From Chrysogorgia sp. JL179-B06 (lineage: Eukaryota > Cnidaria > Anthozoa > Scleralcyonacea > Chrysogorgiidae), in assembly GCA_035772405.1 (NCBI GenBank), contig JAYKKM010000475.1, forward strand, positions 496,001-560,000: 64,000 bases of DNA, in the 5' to 3' direction. Made by a program: the position numbers and the translations under genes. The notes under the pieces are model-generated. The model ran no database searches. It worked only from the letters and a program-made list of their open reading frames with translations, and was not told where the DNA came from. Position 1 is the first letter of the stretch. Each line of letters opens with the position of its first letter. Of this stretch, positions 1-11,849 are shown in pieces.

Positions 1-440
1 GTGTATATATACAACACACCCAGTCAATATTTACTCAGGGTTTCTTTTAGGGGGTTGAAAAATATTTGCCCCCCCCCCTGTAAATTTGAGACCCCAACTT
101 TAAAACAGTAATTTAATATATGTGAATGTATAGTAATACGTAATACAATTACAAATATTGTTGAATATCACATATAATATGTAATATTGTTTCAAACTTT
201 CAATACTATTGCTGTATTTCAGTATTGTATAAGCTTGTAGCATTTTAATATAATACACTGTTACTGTAAATCAATGTATGGAACACTAAAACCTAAAAAA
301 ACTACTGTTTAGATATCCCTACAACATGTCCCACTACACGATGTACATGCCTTAATGTATCAGTTGTATGGTATGGTGTATAATATATATTGAATCATGT
401 ATTTGAGTATTTATTTGACATGTATCCTTCAAAACTCTCT
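1..440. other. AT-rich non-coding flank
   Basis: AT-rich sequence with a short C-run near 69-78. No open frame or clear repeat boundary is seen. It is the left flank of the TA-type element that begins at 443. Confidence 0.5.
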
Positions 441-469
441 TACAGTACCGCTCGCGTATATCTTAACAC

Positions 470-655
470 ATGATACTCGTATGATACGCGTATGATACGC
501 GTATCATATTCGTATCATACTCGTATGATATGCGTATCATATTCGTATCATACTCGTATCATACGCGTAACATACGAGTATCATACACGTATCATATACG
601 CGTATCAATCCGATACGCATATCATACGTGTATGATACGCGTATCATACGCATAC
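470..655. repeat. Subterminal array of palindromic 11-bp units, left
   Basis: Degenerate copies of CGTATGATACG / CGTATCATACG are packed head to tail just inside the left terminus of the 443-1825 element. Each unit is itself nearly palindromic, so the array reads alike on both strands. Subterminal repeats of this kind are often transposase-binding sites; that role is inferred here. Confidence 0.85.
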
Positions 656-912
656 GATAAAAACAATGGAATTTGTTGTGCTCAAACGGATCCGTTCTGA
701 TTTCTTTGACGCTTCATTAACAATCGTTCACACTAATCCGAAACTTTTTTCGCCGTTTTGGTTCTTGTTTATCGGGATATAAATGCCGTTCCAAGTAGAT
801 TAGAACACTTATTAATAAATTATTAACAACCTCCGTGGGGATTCTCTTTTAGAAACTTGCATGCAACTGGTGCGGATGTTGCCTTCATTCGCTTTATGAT
901 CAGGTCTCAGTG

Positions 913-974
913 TGGCCTACGTGTAGACCCCTACACAGAAACGGGTTTCTGTGTAGGGGTCTACACGTAGGCTA
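913..974. mobile_element. 62-bp foldback MULE-like MITE with 9-bp TSD
   Basis: Two perfect 28-bp arms (915-942 and 945-972) are separated by GG. The element ends are TGGCCTACGTG and CACGTAGGCTA. The 9-bp direct repeat GTCTCAGTG flanks it at 904-912 and 975-983. A 9-bp duplication is the Mutator-like signature. The element lies inside the 443-1825 element, so it inserted later. Confidence 0.85.
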
Positions 975-1454
975 GTCTCAGTGAGAATAGTGAGAAATAC
1001 AGTTAAATCATAGCAGTGTGTCTTAAACAACCAAACGGGATCTTCCAATGACGACTAAATTTCGCCAAAGTTAAGAAAATTATACCATCACATCAAAGAA
1101 AAGAGTCTGGACACTGTCATTAAAGTGAAACGAAATAATAATGGCAGAAGTGTTCACACGATACCGCCAAACGTTCCCTTTTGATCTTGTTATCTCGGTA
1201 TATACGCGTGTAAAAGACGTTTTTTAACCTTCGCATGACAACCATTTGCATGACAAACGCAACACTGAAAATCAATCCGTTTTATGAAACGCGTTATGTA
1301 ACTAAGATAATAAATATAGTTTTGTAAGACAATAAATATAGTCTCTTAGTCCAATGTAACATTTTTAATGAAATATTTTAAGTTAAAGTCACATGAACTA
1401 TCTAAATTAAACAATCAGTAAATTACTTATCAGCGACGTTGCTTATTTCGCATA

Positions 1455-1795
1455 TCATATTTATGTGTATCATACACGTATCATACGCGTATCATACGCG
1501 TATGATACACATATGATACAGGTATGATACGCGTATGATACGCGTATAACACGCTTATCATAAGCGTATCATACGCGTATCACAAGTGTATCATACGTGT
1601 ATAACACGCGTATCATACGCGTATCATAAGCGTATCATAAGCGTATCATACGCGTATCATACGCGTATCATAAGACATAAGCGTATCATACGCGTATCAT
1701 ACGCGTATCATACGCGTATCATAAGCGTATCATACGCGTATCATACGCGTATCATAAGCGTATCATACGCGTATCATACGCGTATCATACGCGAA
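1455..1795. repeat. Subterminal array of palindromic 11-bp units, right
   Basis: More than 25 copies of GTATCATACGC and one-base variants run up to the right terminus of the 443-1825 element. The array is longer and more regular than the left one. The open frame across it only reads the repeat. Confidence 0.9.
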
Positions 1796-1945
1796 AATAT
1801 GTTAAGCTATACGCGAGCGGTACTGTAGATCCCCCTCAAAATGCAGGAAATGCTATTTCAGAGACTATATAAAAATTCAACATTTTCTGGGGGATCATGC
1901 CCCCTGATCCTCACTAGTAGTTTGTGGTGCATTCAATGCTCCACT

Positions 1946-2405
1946 CACTGATCTCAAAAATAGGACTGGATTGAGCTTTCTATTGTATCTGATGAGCTAA
2001 TTTTGAAGCCTGCATATTTGCATAATGTACATGTAAATTGACAAGAGATCATTAGAAACTGTGACGCTCGCGAAATAGGTTTAGTGTCTGGCCAATATAG
2101 TTTCTTTGTTAACATTAAATGCATAAGATCTTGAACCTAATTTGACGTCTCATATTAGGCTTCTCTCGATGGACAATTAGAGCAACAGCGGTCATTACTA
2201 AGGGACCAAAGTCGCAGTAAATCTGTAGGTAGGCCATGAATCGTTTTAACCAGTAATTTGAAAAATGTCTTCTGGTCCTCTTTATAATAAAATTATTTTA
2301 TGTTGTCGATGGTAAAGAACACATAATCCAACAAAAAACCTCATAGAATCCGGCTTCATTTTCTCAACAATAGTTGCTCGATCCAGTCTTCTTTCGAGAT
2401 CAGTG
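1946..2405. mobile_element. hAT-type MITE, 460 bp
   Basis: The ends CACTGATCTC and GAGATCAGTG are inverted and are flanked by the exact 8-bp duplication GCTCCACT (1938-1945 and 2406-2413). An 8-bp TSD is the hAT signature. There is no coding frame. An inverted relative lies at 9359-9868, and a 2.5 kb element at 43151-45643 shares the same terminal sequence. Confidence 0.9.
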
Positions 2406-2504
2406 GCTCCACTGCCTGGCGCTCGATCTACCCCCCAAATTTTCATTATGGGGTGTTTTGCCCACCCTTGTTATATTTTCTGAAAGAAACCCTGATTTAC
2501 TGAT

Positions 2505-2735
2505 ATACAGTGACTTCCGCATAGGCAGTACATACATATATCAATCGAAAGTACATCATTGTAATTGCTCTCCATGTATCTGAGCTCTCCATGTATCTGA
2601 GCTCTCCATCATCATTGTAGCTCAATGGTTAGAGCGTCTCACCAGCAATGAGGTTGCAACTTTGATTCCTGTCTGGGACACTGAAACATTTTCTGAGGAT
2701 TTGTGCTTGACAATCATCCATATATCGTCAGTTTT
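2505..2735 (+). repeat. tRNA-derived SINE copy
   Basis: A degenerate tRNA-like head contains a recognisable A box (GTAGCTCAATGGTTAGAGC) and B box (TTTGATTCCTG). The lead-in CCGCATAGGCAGTACATA and the tail ending ATCGTCA match the copy near 51540-51750. The acceptor stem no longer pairs well, so this is a SINE and not a working tRNA gene. Confidence 0.7.
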
Positions 2736-2814
2736 CCCTATACAACGTCAAAAAGAGAATTTTCACATCTTCCTGACGATGTCAATTTATGGATTGGTGA
2801 AAGATGTTACTTAA

Positions 2815-3724
2815 AGTGCCTATGTAATGAAACATTCAGTTGTAAAATAACTCTTTTATTTGAAAGAACTCTTGAAATTATAAAGACTAATCATTTGTAA
2901 CTTTTCCATATCTAATACTTTACTCTTGAGATATTTATCAATTATTGAATTCGGTTTTCGCATGATAAGAAGAATTATCAAGGCATCAGTTTGTGTTATC
3001 CGCCAAAGCCGAAAGTTTGTGTTATCTGCAGAAGCCGAAGGCTGAGGCGGATAACACAAACTGAGGCCTTGATAATTCTTCTTATCATGCGAAAACCGAA
3101 TTCAATAATTGTTTTATTATTTATTTAAAAGATTAACTTTATCAACTATTTAACAACTGCATCGTTGGAAAAACGTCATAGCGTGCAATATTAGTTTTTC
3201 ATATTGCACCAGGTGACGTCAATCGTGCAATAATCTTTTGTCATATTGCACCATTGATGTCACAACTCCATATTTGGTAGGCCATGAGTTGATATGACGA
3301 TTTCACCGTTGGCTGTTAGCCAATCAGCGATCACGAATTCTTTTAAATAAATAATAATATTTGTTTAATATGTACAGTAAATGATCATACTGATGACATC
3401 ACAATGCATAATAACTTATTGAAAACGCTTATATATCCTTGAGATTGTGTAATGAAATCACTTGAAATGCAGGTGCATGACATCAAACATGCAAATCATC
3501 AAACGATTCCATGTGATAATGGTAAAGATATGCAGAATTTTTCAATAAGTCATTATGTATTGTGATGTCATAAGTATGATCATTTACATATTAAACAAAT
3601 CTTAATATCTCAAGAGTGAAATGAGATATGAAAAAGTTGTAAATGGTTAGTATTTATAGTTTCAAGAGTTCTTTCACACAAGATCGAGTTATTTTACAAC
3701 TGAATTTTTCATTGCATAGGCACT
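2815..3724. mobile_element. Non-autonomous TTAA-type foldback element
   Basis: About 120 bp of each end are inverted copies, starting AGTGCCTATGTAATGA. TTAA lies on the left (2811-2814) and TTAT on the right (3725-3728), consistent with a decayed TTAA target duplication (piggyBac/Kolobok type). No transposase is visible. A left-truncated relative at 11101-11571 still has TTAA on its right, and a short relative is at 25601-25898. Confidence 0.75.
2939..3111. repeat. Nested long palindrome
   Basis: Arms of about 46 bp begin CAATTATTGAATTCGG and enclose a second, shorter inverted pair around GTTTGTGTTATC. The structure sits inside the TTAA-type element and probably inserted into it. No coding content. 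Confidence 0.75.
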
Positions 3725-3728
3725 TTAT

Positions 3729-5749
3729 GATTGACGTGAAAACAGTCGATATAATTATTTTGAAAACTTTGAATCTTTTGGAAGTCATAAAATGTTAATC
3801 AAGTCTATCTCACATAGTCGGTTATCCTTGGTTTCTGTAAAATACTAAAATGTAGATTATCTATTTACTGCGGTCGTTATTGTCATCCTAGCTTGCGTAA
3901 AATCCTAAATAATTCTCAAATTGTTTTTCTTTCATTAGAATGTATTTTTGATGATTCAAATTACACAATTCAATGTGGTCATCACAAGGTTAGTTATGTT
4001 TCTAGAATACTAAACACTTATTCACCCAGAGTTTTTACACTACAGCAAAATTATCTTGCTACAAACCGAGCGATGAAGGAGCGAGGTCTATGCAAAAAGA
4101 CCAAGGGCATGATAATTTCGGTCCTACTAATCACTGCCCGGGAGTAAAAAATGACCGCCTGAGACCCAGGGCCTTCGAGAGAAATTTAGGGCCCCTGGTC
4201 AAAAAATATTTATGGGCCCCTCTACCCCCCAATTCCCAAATTTGTCCTATTTATCACGCAGACAAGCTTTCAAAATTTCTGAAATTTAAATTAATCTAGG
4301 GCCCTATGCCAGTGCCATTAGCGAGTTTACAGACACTGCAATGTAACGATTAATGCTAAAACTGCAGTTCTTTATTATTATAAAAACGATTTTATCGCTT
4401 CACAGCTAAGATAATGTATAACATATTCTTTGTAATTTTTCAATGTATAACGTTTGCTTAAAGTATTTATGAAACGAAAATTGAGATGACATATTTTTAT
4501 TGATTTATTTGAAAGAGCTCCTCAAACGATAAAGAATGGTGTTTGTAGTTCTTCCATACGTTATCTCGTTCTCGAGTTATTCAAGATTGTGTAATATGAC
4601 CTATGACGTCACTAGTTGTACCCACCATTATGACGAATCAGAAAATGAAGCATATCTTCAAAACTATTGAACAAAATTCCTTGAAACTTTGCACAAGTAT
4701 ACAGGTCACTAAACTGAATAACCCACGTAAACTATATCGTTGCCATGGTAACAGATTAGTTCCCAGACTCCTTTATTCCTCTCATAAACTTGTTTATATT
4801 CTGCCTTTTGTAAACCAATATTTATAACTGTTGATCAGTGAGGGATATTTTCAATAGTATTGCCAACAAAACAGAGCAACTTCTAGTCAAAATCTGTTTA
4901 GGGCATAGTGGAAAATATAAATTTTTTGCTGTAGGATGAAAGGTCTGGGAACTAATATATATTGCTATGGTAATGATAAAGTTGACGTGGGGATATTCAA
5001 TCGTTTCATAAACACTTTAAAAATGGGCCCCCTTTGGTCATGGGTCCCTGGTCAACGACCAAGCTGACCCCCCCTCTCGTCAGGCCTGCCGAGACCTATT
5101 AACTATTTAACTTGTTCCTTTATCCAGTAATTAATTATTTTTTATAAATAATGTTGTTAACCATATGTTTATAAAGGGAAACAAGATGGCAAGGTATTAT
5201 AATTTTTATTTTGTCAGTGGTCATGGTCATGTCGAATTTCCAATTTTTTAGTTAAATAGATGTTCAAGTTTCGTTTTTTATTGATTGTAACATCGTTCAT
5301 CTGATGTTTCGAAGTGTTGTAATAATCTTCGGTTTTCCAGTCTGGTATACTCTGAAAAAGGCACTATTTCAGCACGGGTTTTTCTCGGAAGCACTCGGTT
5401 TCAAAAATAGAAAAACAATTGCCGACTGCGATTAATATTTCAATGGCGCTGCAGGAGACATTTCAGACTCGAGCTTCGCTCAATTGAGCTATACTGATCG
5501 AACAAAAAAAACTCGTATTTATTCACCATACAGTATATAAAAATACATATATACACAACATTGCACGGTAAATACGTACCTAAAATGAACAGGTTTTGTG
5601 ATTGGCTATATGGAAAGGTGGTTAGGGTTAGGACATTGGTTTCTTTGTGGTTGATTCTATTGTTTTATTGTTTTAATCAACCAATCGCAAAACTTGATAG
5701 TATAGGTAGGTGGCGACCCACATTGCATGTATACAGTATTTACTATTTA
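3729..5749. other. Non-coding, repeat-derived stretch
   Basis: No credible gene. It holds degenerate inverted-repeat material and two copies of a GGGCCCCTGGTCA-type motif (near 4190 and 5040). A segment at about 5600-5725 recurs with high identity at about 30950-31045. Open frames here have no family resemblance. Confidence 0.5.
5600..5725 (+). repeat. Dispersed repeat, copy 1
   Basis: The segment from GGGTTAGGACATTGG through GGTAGGTGGCGACCC is repeated almost exactly at about 30950-31045, same orientation. The family is unidentified. Internal matches TTGTGATTGG and CCAATCGCAAAA suggest an imperfect inverted repeat. Confidence 0.75.
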
Positions 5750-5757
5750 CTGCCAGG

Positions 5758-6237
5758 CATAGGCGGCGGAACCAGGGGGCTAGGGGGGCTATAGCCCCCC
5801 TAGAAGACGCATCTAGGGGGCTAAGCCCCCCTACCCAATATCGCACTTGTATCCCATGAAATCCAAAGAGATCAAGAGATACCACGAAATTCTATGCATG
5901 GCATGGACAATAAAATTAGAGGGAGATCCTGGGAACAACAAATGTGTAATAACATGGCGCCGTGGCGACATTTACTGTAAATTATGATATTTGGTTCTTT
6001 GTTTTTGCGTAAATTTTGAGCCGTGCTTGATGCAAAATTAGCTAGAAACGTTCGCTGAGAATGCCGGAAATCACGTTTCAGAGGTTCTAGATTTCAAAAT
6101 GTTCAGGGGGAGCATGCCCCCTAATCCCCCTAGAAGTATTGCGCCTTTGGAGCGAACTACTTCACAGATTTGTACCCATTGTACCGGTTTCGCCTAGTTT
6201 CAGCCCCCCTACTTTCAAACACGTTCCGCCGCCACTG
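5758..6237. mobile_element. hAT-type MITE, 480 bp
   Basis: The ends CATAGGCGGCGGAAC and GTTCCGCCGCCACTG form the inverted repeat. The exact 8-bp duplication CTGCCAGG is at 5750-5757 and 6238-6245. The CAGTGGCGGC-type end and 8-bp TSD fit hAT. G-rich and C-rich tracts lie just inside the ends. No transposase. Confidence 0.9.
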
Positions 6238-6245
6238 CTGCCAGG

Positions 6246-7010
6246 CCTCGCAGATTGGGGGGCAGGGGGGGGGGGAATCGAGGGGAAAACTAACATTTTG
6301 GGGGGGGCAAAACCTTTTTCACGCAACAGTGTTATAAAACTATAATTGACATTTTTTGCGAATTAAATAATGAGATGTCCTAAAGGCCCGTTCACACGGG
6401 CGATTTGATTGCGATTTTTGCTGCGATTTGATTGCGACTTTTATCTTCTTTTAGCTGCGACTTTTATCGCGCTCGCACTGCGATTTAAAACCGCGCGTTT
6501 GAAAAAACTTTTTTTTCCTCTTTTTCCTTTCTTACTCTTGGAGTGCCTTTGCCAGATTCTGCGGCCGCCAATCAGCCTCCGTGTGTGTGAGGGGGTCTGC
6601 TATAGCGTATTTTGGTGCTTTTTCACATAAGATCGCAGAGAAATCGCTGCGAAATTCGAGCAAACTATTTGCTGCGATTTTAAAACAACAAATCGCCGAC
6701 TGTTCACACGCGCGGTTTGAAATCGCAGTGCGAGTGCGCAGCAAAAATCGCCCGTGTGAACGGGCCTTAAGGGCTAAGGTCAAGTATAGTGTAAACTGGA
6801 AAGTTTCCAAGAATTCACTTCTTTATCTTAAAGTAGATTCATTATAGTTCTCTTGTGCCCTTTCGGAAGCGCAAATACGCAAAATAAATACCTCTAAACC
6901 TAGGGGGGGGGGGGAATTGGGCGGGGGGCAGAACAAAATTACCCCCCTTTGTCCCTCCCGCCCTTGTCCCTCCCCTCGCGCCGCCACTGCTATTTAGTAT
7001 AAATACAGTA
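6246..7010. repeat. G/C-tract hAT-like flanks around a Harbinger-like MITE
   Basis: G-runs at about 6257-6310 and 6902-6930 with a CGCCGCCACTGCT end near 6980 look like another hAT-type element interrupted by the MITE at 6384-6767. A duplication could not be assigned, so the outer limits are approximate. Confidence 0.45.
6384..6767. mobile_element. PIF/Harbinger-like MITE
   Basis: The inverted ends AGGCCCGTTCACACGGGCGA and matching right end are flanked by TAA on both sides (6381-6383 and 6768-6770). The body repeats TTGCTGCGATTT-type words on both strands. A 3-bp TWA duplication and GGCCCGTTCACACG termini are typical of PIF/Harbinger MITEs. Open frames here are by-products of the repeats. 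Confidence 0.8.
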
Positions 7011-8687
7011 TTTCGTTCCTCGAAATTCACGGCAGTTTTCAGCTTTTCCATTTTGCTATGTTGAAAATATTAGCCCATCTACAGTATCCTATATAGATGT
7101 ATACCGTCTCTGGCAGTAATATACCGTCTCAGGCAGTCCTTTTTTACTCCCGAGCAGTCACGGGCGGCCATTTTTTATTCTCGGACAGTAATTAGTAGGA
7201 CAGGATAATTTTGCCGTAAAGACCGACCAAACGAGGTTAATAAGGTTTTTATATATATATTAATTAATTTATATTATATATTATATATTTTTATATATTA
7301 TATTTTTATATGGCGAAGGCCTTCGCTCGAAATGTTACACCGCCTCCGCATTATTTTGGTAGTATTCAAAGTTTTCAATTTGTATTTTGCACTTTTATAT
7401 TACTTTTATAAACAGATTATTGACGTATCAAGCTAGCTAGGCTTCACGTCAGAATGTCGGTGAGTTATGGGCAAAGTCCCTCGCTTGTATGCAATTTCCG
7501 CAGTTCACTTGCAGGACATTGGCGACATAAATCACAATCCAAGTAAACAAAACTACTCTTGTACAAAACAACAGCACTAATTTTGACCAAAGGCAATCCT
7601 GTCATCCGCCATCTTGTTGTAATACTTTGACTAATAGCGCTCCGTCGAGATGACATCAGTACCGATGTTTGTCCGCTTTTACCCATAATTCTTGCGGCCA
7701 TAACAAAAGAAATAGCTCATTTGCAATCATTTGTGAGTCAAATTTGGTTTGTTTGTCCGCTTTTTGAGCTATTAATAGCAGCCAGACTCTACGCTATTAA
7801 CTGGAAAGTTGGTGACGTCACACCTGGGGTAAACCTGATGAAACTACTCTGTGCCATCTGTGGGTAGCCGAGTTTCCGCAGGATACTTTTTAAAATGACG
7901 TGATTCAATTGAAAAAGGAAGACATGCACAAAAATCGAGTATCGAAAATACATTCAAGATGGCGGACAGGTTAGCAACTTTGACAGTGCAATTAATACGG
8001 TTTACGAGCATTTTTGCAACCTCAAACTAATATTCCGGCTATTTGAGTTACGTACTTTGATCGAAAAGGTACTTAGTTTTTGTTGCCAATACTCCTTTAA
8101 CCTTAATTTTCACGTTTCTAGTTTTGTAATTTTATTTTATTGCTGTCTCTAGTGAACACAAAAAACAGCTTTTATCAAACAGGATTACACTTTATACCAG
8201 GTGAGAAGGGAATTGTTATGCCTTTCCATTCGATCACCCTCGTGAATACTGCAATGGATACTGTCAACACACTCATTGTCCATGTACATAATTAAATTTT
8301 AAATGGATAATTATTGTATATGTAGCCATGGTTTATGCTAACGTAAATCAGTTCTAATGACAGCTAAACAGGACGTACATGGGAATATCCGGCGGGTGGT
8401 AGTGGTCCCCCTGCCTCTAGTCTAGACAAGATGTCTTCACAAGCGAATTGCCCCGAAACGTTGACTGAATAACGTTTTTATTGTGATTTGATATACTAAT
8501 TTTTTTAAACTTGAGAAGGAGGATTCTTGTTTGCAATCAAATCACGAGAAAAACTTTCTTCAGTCATAAACATATATATACAGTATATACAGTGTGTATA
8601 AATAACCCGAAACCGGCATAACATTAATTAGTATATTCTTTATACACCTCGGGCAATTAAGATAACTTTAAATAATTACATGTATGC
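7011..8687. other. Non-coding stretch with AT-rich and retroelement-end fragments
   Basis: Contains an AT-rich tract at 7245-7310 and a CGAAGGCCTTCGCTCGAAA segment at 7315-7335 like those at 11715 and 29100. A GCCCCGAAACGTTGACTG segment is near 8447. These resemble dispersed Penelope-like element ends. No gene is recognised. Confidence 0.45.
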
Positions 8688-9239
8688 ATAGACCTCTTTC
8701 ATAATGGATGAATTTAAATATTCTTTTATGTGCATCTTAGCCTTAGGCCCAGTTCAGACGCCGAACTTTTCATGAGCCGAACCTAATTCCAATTTGGGCC
8801 GACCTAAATGACATAATCTCGCCTGTTGATTCAGACGCCGAACTTAATTCGCCGAACTTAATCAATTATCGATTGCGCATGCGTTTTATCGCCAATTGGT
8901 ACTAAAATATATTATAATAATTTACGCATTAGGTTCGACTCATGGAAAGATCGGCGTTTGAATCATGAAAAGATCGGCGTTTGAATCGAAGTCGCTCCAA
9001 GCTAACGCAGGCGGGAAGTACGGCTGAGCCGTTCCTAATACAATCAGCCGATCTTAATTAATCAGACGCCGAACTTTTCATGAGCCGAACCTAATACGTT
9101 AGGTGGGCCTTAATTAGCCTTTATGGCCTCGTTAGGAAGCCAAGATTCTTTTGAATTACAGACGCACAAACGAGGTTAGAAAGGCTAATTAAGATGCACA
9201 TAAAATAATATTTAAATTGGTCAACATTATGAGGTCTAT
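8688..9239. repeat. Foldback element enclosing a Harbinger-like MITE
   Basis: Outer arms beginning ATAGACCTC and ending GAGGTCTAT pair over about 55 bp with mismatches. They enclose the 8746-9109 element. The arms may be the insertion site of an older foldback element. Confidence 0.65.
8746..9109. mobile_element. PIF/Harbinger-like MITE with TTA TSD
   Basis: Ends GGCCCAG and the complementary GTGGGCC are flanked by TTA (8743-8745 and 9110-9112). The body is built from repeated GACGCCGAACTTTTCATGAG blocks in both orientations. No coding frame. Confidence 0.75.
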
Positions 9240-9358
9240 GGTGAAAGTATTTAAAAGCTTCTTCTCTTCCTGTGGCTCAGAGGTGTCTACGGCTTTTCAA
9301 CTACCACAATAGGTTGTTTTAAAAGAATACTAATTAAGTTTATGCCAGGTTTTTTATA

Positions 9359-9868
9359 CACTTATCTCTAAATAAAGACTGGATCGAGCAACTATTGTTC
9401 AGAAAATGAAGCCGGAAGTTCGCTATTACTAAGGGACCAACTGAGAATCCTATGAGGTTTTTCGATGGTTTATGTGCTCTTACCATCGACAAAATAAAAT
9501 AATATTACTATAAAGAGGACCAGAAAACATTTTTCAAATTACTGCGTAAAACGATTCATCGCCTACCTACAGATTTACTGCGACTTTGGTCCCTTAGCAA
9601 TGGCCGCCGTTGGCTCTACTTATCCAGTGAGAGAAGCCTGATATGAGACGTCAAATTAGTTTGAAGATTTTATGCATTTAATGTTAACAAAGAAACTATA
9701 TTGGCCAGACACTAAACCTATTTTGCGAGCGTCACAGTTTGATTTGCTTGCAAACTCGGAGTTTCTAATGATCTCTCGTTAATTTACATTATGCAAATAT
9801 GCAGGCTTCAAAATCAGCTCATCAGATACAATAGAAAGCTCAATCCAGTCTTTATTTAGAGATCAGTG
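9359..9868 (-). mobile_element. hAT-type MITE, inverted relative of 1946-2405
   Basis: About 510 bp read as the reverse complement of the 1946-2405 element. Shared landmarks are GGACCAGAAAACATTTTTC, GCGACTTTGGTCCCTTAG and GGCCAGACACTAAACC. The left end is CACTTATCTC, the right GAGATCAGTG. No clean 8-bp duplication remains, perhaps because another MITE inserted against its right end. Confidence 0.8.
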
Positions 9869-9870
9869 AT

Positions 9871-10016
9871 CAGTGTTTCCACTTTGGAAGGAAATTTCCT
9901 TCTACAGATGCGTCACTAGGGGGGGGAGGGGTAAGATATTATTAGCCTTCTTTACAAAAAATATTGTCCCTCATTCCTTCTGTGAAAGGAAATTTCCTTC
10001 CAAAGTGGAAACACTG
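9871..10016. mobile_element. hAT-like 146-bp MITE
   Basis: Perfect inverted ends CAGTGTTTCCACTTTGGAAG and complement, each continuing into GAAATTTCCTTC. It abuts the right end of the 9359-9868 element. The putative duplication (TCAGTGAT / TCAGTTTA) is poor, so the superfamily is tentative. Confidence 0.75.
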
Positions 10017-10504
10017 TCAGTTTACACCTTTGCAGCTAAATAGCTGAATGGTTCGTTCTTCCATATATTGCGTAATCGTCACATTTAATGACGAATTTTC
10101 CTGTAACGAAATTTAAAACTGGCGTCAACATGTAGGGAGATGATGACTGCCGTTTAAAGTAGGGAGGAGGATAAGCAATATCCCGGTCTTCTTACAATCG
10201 TTTTATTAGCATTAGTTTATAGGATTTTTACTTAGCTTTCCTGAACTTTCCTGTATCAGAAAATCCATTGGGGTTCGGGTAGTAGAAAATAATCGTTGGT
10301 AGCATGCAGTCTATGATGTATATCACAATACAGGCATCTCTCGCGGATACTAAAAAAGATCGCCAGAAGACGATTGCTTGCCGCTGACCGGGATAAATGG
10401 CGTGCTCAAATTTATTTCATCTGAATTGTTAACGACGACTTTTCACGTAACATTGTTGCTTCGTAGGCAGTGTAGAAATACAAATGGGAAACTTTAAAAG
10501 GTTT

Positions 10505-11045
10505 ATGTACTGCCCAACCTCGTCCCCAGGACATTTTACCTCCACGGTGGAAGGTCGGCGAAAATGGCCCTGGGATCGGCTGGTCACATGACACCCAGAA
10601 CTTCTGGGTGTTTTTACTGTTTTGATATGATAATTTATGATAATTTCGGTCATTTGTCTTGTTTACTCTCTTGATGTGATAATGATGAGAAATATGCATC
10701 GCTCTGCAGACTTGGTCATGTAAAACATTCATCCTAAAAGCAACTAATTCATAATACATTCATGATTATCTCGTATAAATATCATGGACGAACAAGTATA
10801 TATCGACTACAGTTCTTGACAAATAACCAAAGCCCTTGTATTTCTTATTTGTGGTAAAATTGATAGGCGAGGAAATTTCTTTACATGTCGATTTAGATGA
10901 ATAAATTATACTATAGCTGAATTAATCGAGTTTTAGAACTGGCCAATAAGATTATGGAATCGACCAGCCGATCCCAGGGCCATTTTCGCCGACCTTCGAC
11001 CATTGGAGGCAAAATGCCCTGGGTACGAGGTTGTGTACTGCCAAA
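10505..11045. repeat. Inverted pair of a CCCAGGGCC-type repeat
   Basis: The block at about 10511-10590 and the block at about 10950-11040 are near-complementary over about 80 bp. Shared words are GGTCGGCGAAAATGGCCC, CTGGGATCGGCTGGTC and ACGAGGTTG. Similar words occur at 15950 and 36830. The sequence between has no gene; open frames cross the repeats. Confidence 0.65.
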
Positions 11046-11100
11046 ATAGTATGTAGGCAGGGGCGTCGCGACTGGGGGTGTCACCCCCCCCCCCCCCCCC

Positions 11101-11571
11101 AAAGTTTGTAAAATAACTCTTTTATTTTGTATTGTAAAATAACTCTTTTATTTGAAAGAACTCTTGAAACTATAAAGACTAACCATTTGCAACTTTTCAA
11201 TATTTCATTTTGAGATTTGTTTAATATGTAAATGATCATACTTTTGACATCACACTGCATAATAACTTATTGACCTTGAAATTGTGTAACAGGTGCATGT
11301 GCGTGTATGTATCCAATGACAACAAATATGCAAATTATCAAACGATTCCCCATGTGATGGTAAAGTATGCACAATTTTTCAATAAGTCATTATGCATTGT
11401 GATGTCATAAGTATGATCATTTACATATTAAACAAATCTTAATATCTCAAGAGTGAGATATGAAAAAGTGAGATATGAAAAAGTTGTAAATGGTTATAGT
11501 CTTTATAGTTTCAAGAGTTCTTTCAAACAAAAGAGTTATTTTACAACTGAATTTTTCATTGCATAGGCACT
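11101..11571. mobile_element. TTAA-type foldback element, left-truncated
   Basis: The right end GCATAGGCACT is followed by TTAA at 11572-11575. Internal sequence matches the 2815-3724 element (AACTCTTTTATTTGAAAG, ATTTTTCAATAAGTCATTAT). The left terminus is lost into a C-run at 11087-11100. Confidence 0.75.
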
Positions 11572-11689
11572 TTAAAGATAGAACATATATGGCAACATTT
11601 GTGATTGTTATGTCTTAATGTGCATCCAATAAAACTCGAGCAATTTTATAAAAAATATAATATCCCCCTAATCAAAGTGGGTTCGCGAC

Positions 11690-11800
11690 GCTTGTGTGTA
11701 GGAGGTTTAACGTTTCGAGCGAAGGCCCTTTGTCTCAGTGACGTTGACGTTTCGCTTTCTACACACTATTTCGGCAGTACACAAACCTTTTATAGTCTTG
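11690..11800 (-). repeat. Penelope-like element end fragment (tentative)
   Basis: Read on the minus strand it gives CAAAGGGCCTTCGCTCGAAA followed by CGTTAAACC. The same cassette appears near 7320, 29100 and, in part, 50275. Such CTGANGA...CGAAAC cassettes are known from terminal repeats of Penelope-like elements. The assignment rests on that resemblance only. Confidence 0.4.
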
Positions 11801-11849
11801 TTATTTTATTCAAACCATTAAATTCGTCGTCTAAAACGAAGTCAAGTGG

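Larger units (their letters stand above)
443..1825. mobile_element. Non-autonomous TA-TSD element (Tc1/mariner-like ends)
   Basis: The ends are inverted repeats of about 27 bp beginning CAGTACCGCTCGCGTATA, with one internal mismatch. They are flanked by TA at 441-442 and 1826-1827. The 1383-bp body has no transposase frame. Two arrays of palindromic 11-bp units sit just inside each terminus. A TA duplication with a CAGT start is usual for Tc1/mariner-type elements, but the superfamily is inferred from the ends only. A 62-bp MULE-like element is nested inside (913-974). A shorter relative is at 22162-22508. Confidence 0.85.

Noticed and set aside
1586..1828. 80-aa frame rich in SYAYHTRII
   Set aside because: It only reads the 11-bp subterminal tandem repeat.
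1985..2010. CTGATGAG as a possible hammerhead core
   Set aside because: No GAAA at stem II distance and no GTC; it is part of a hAT MITE.
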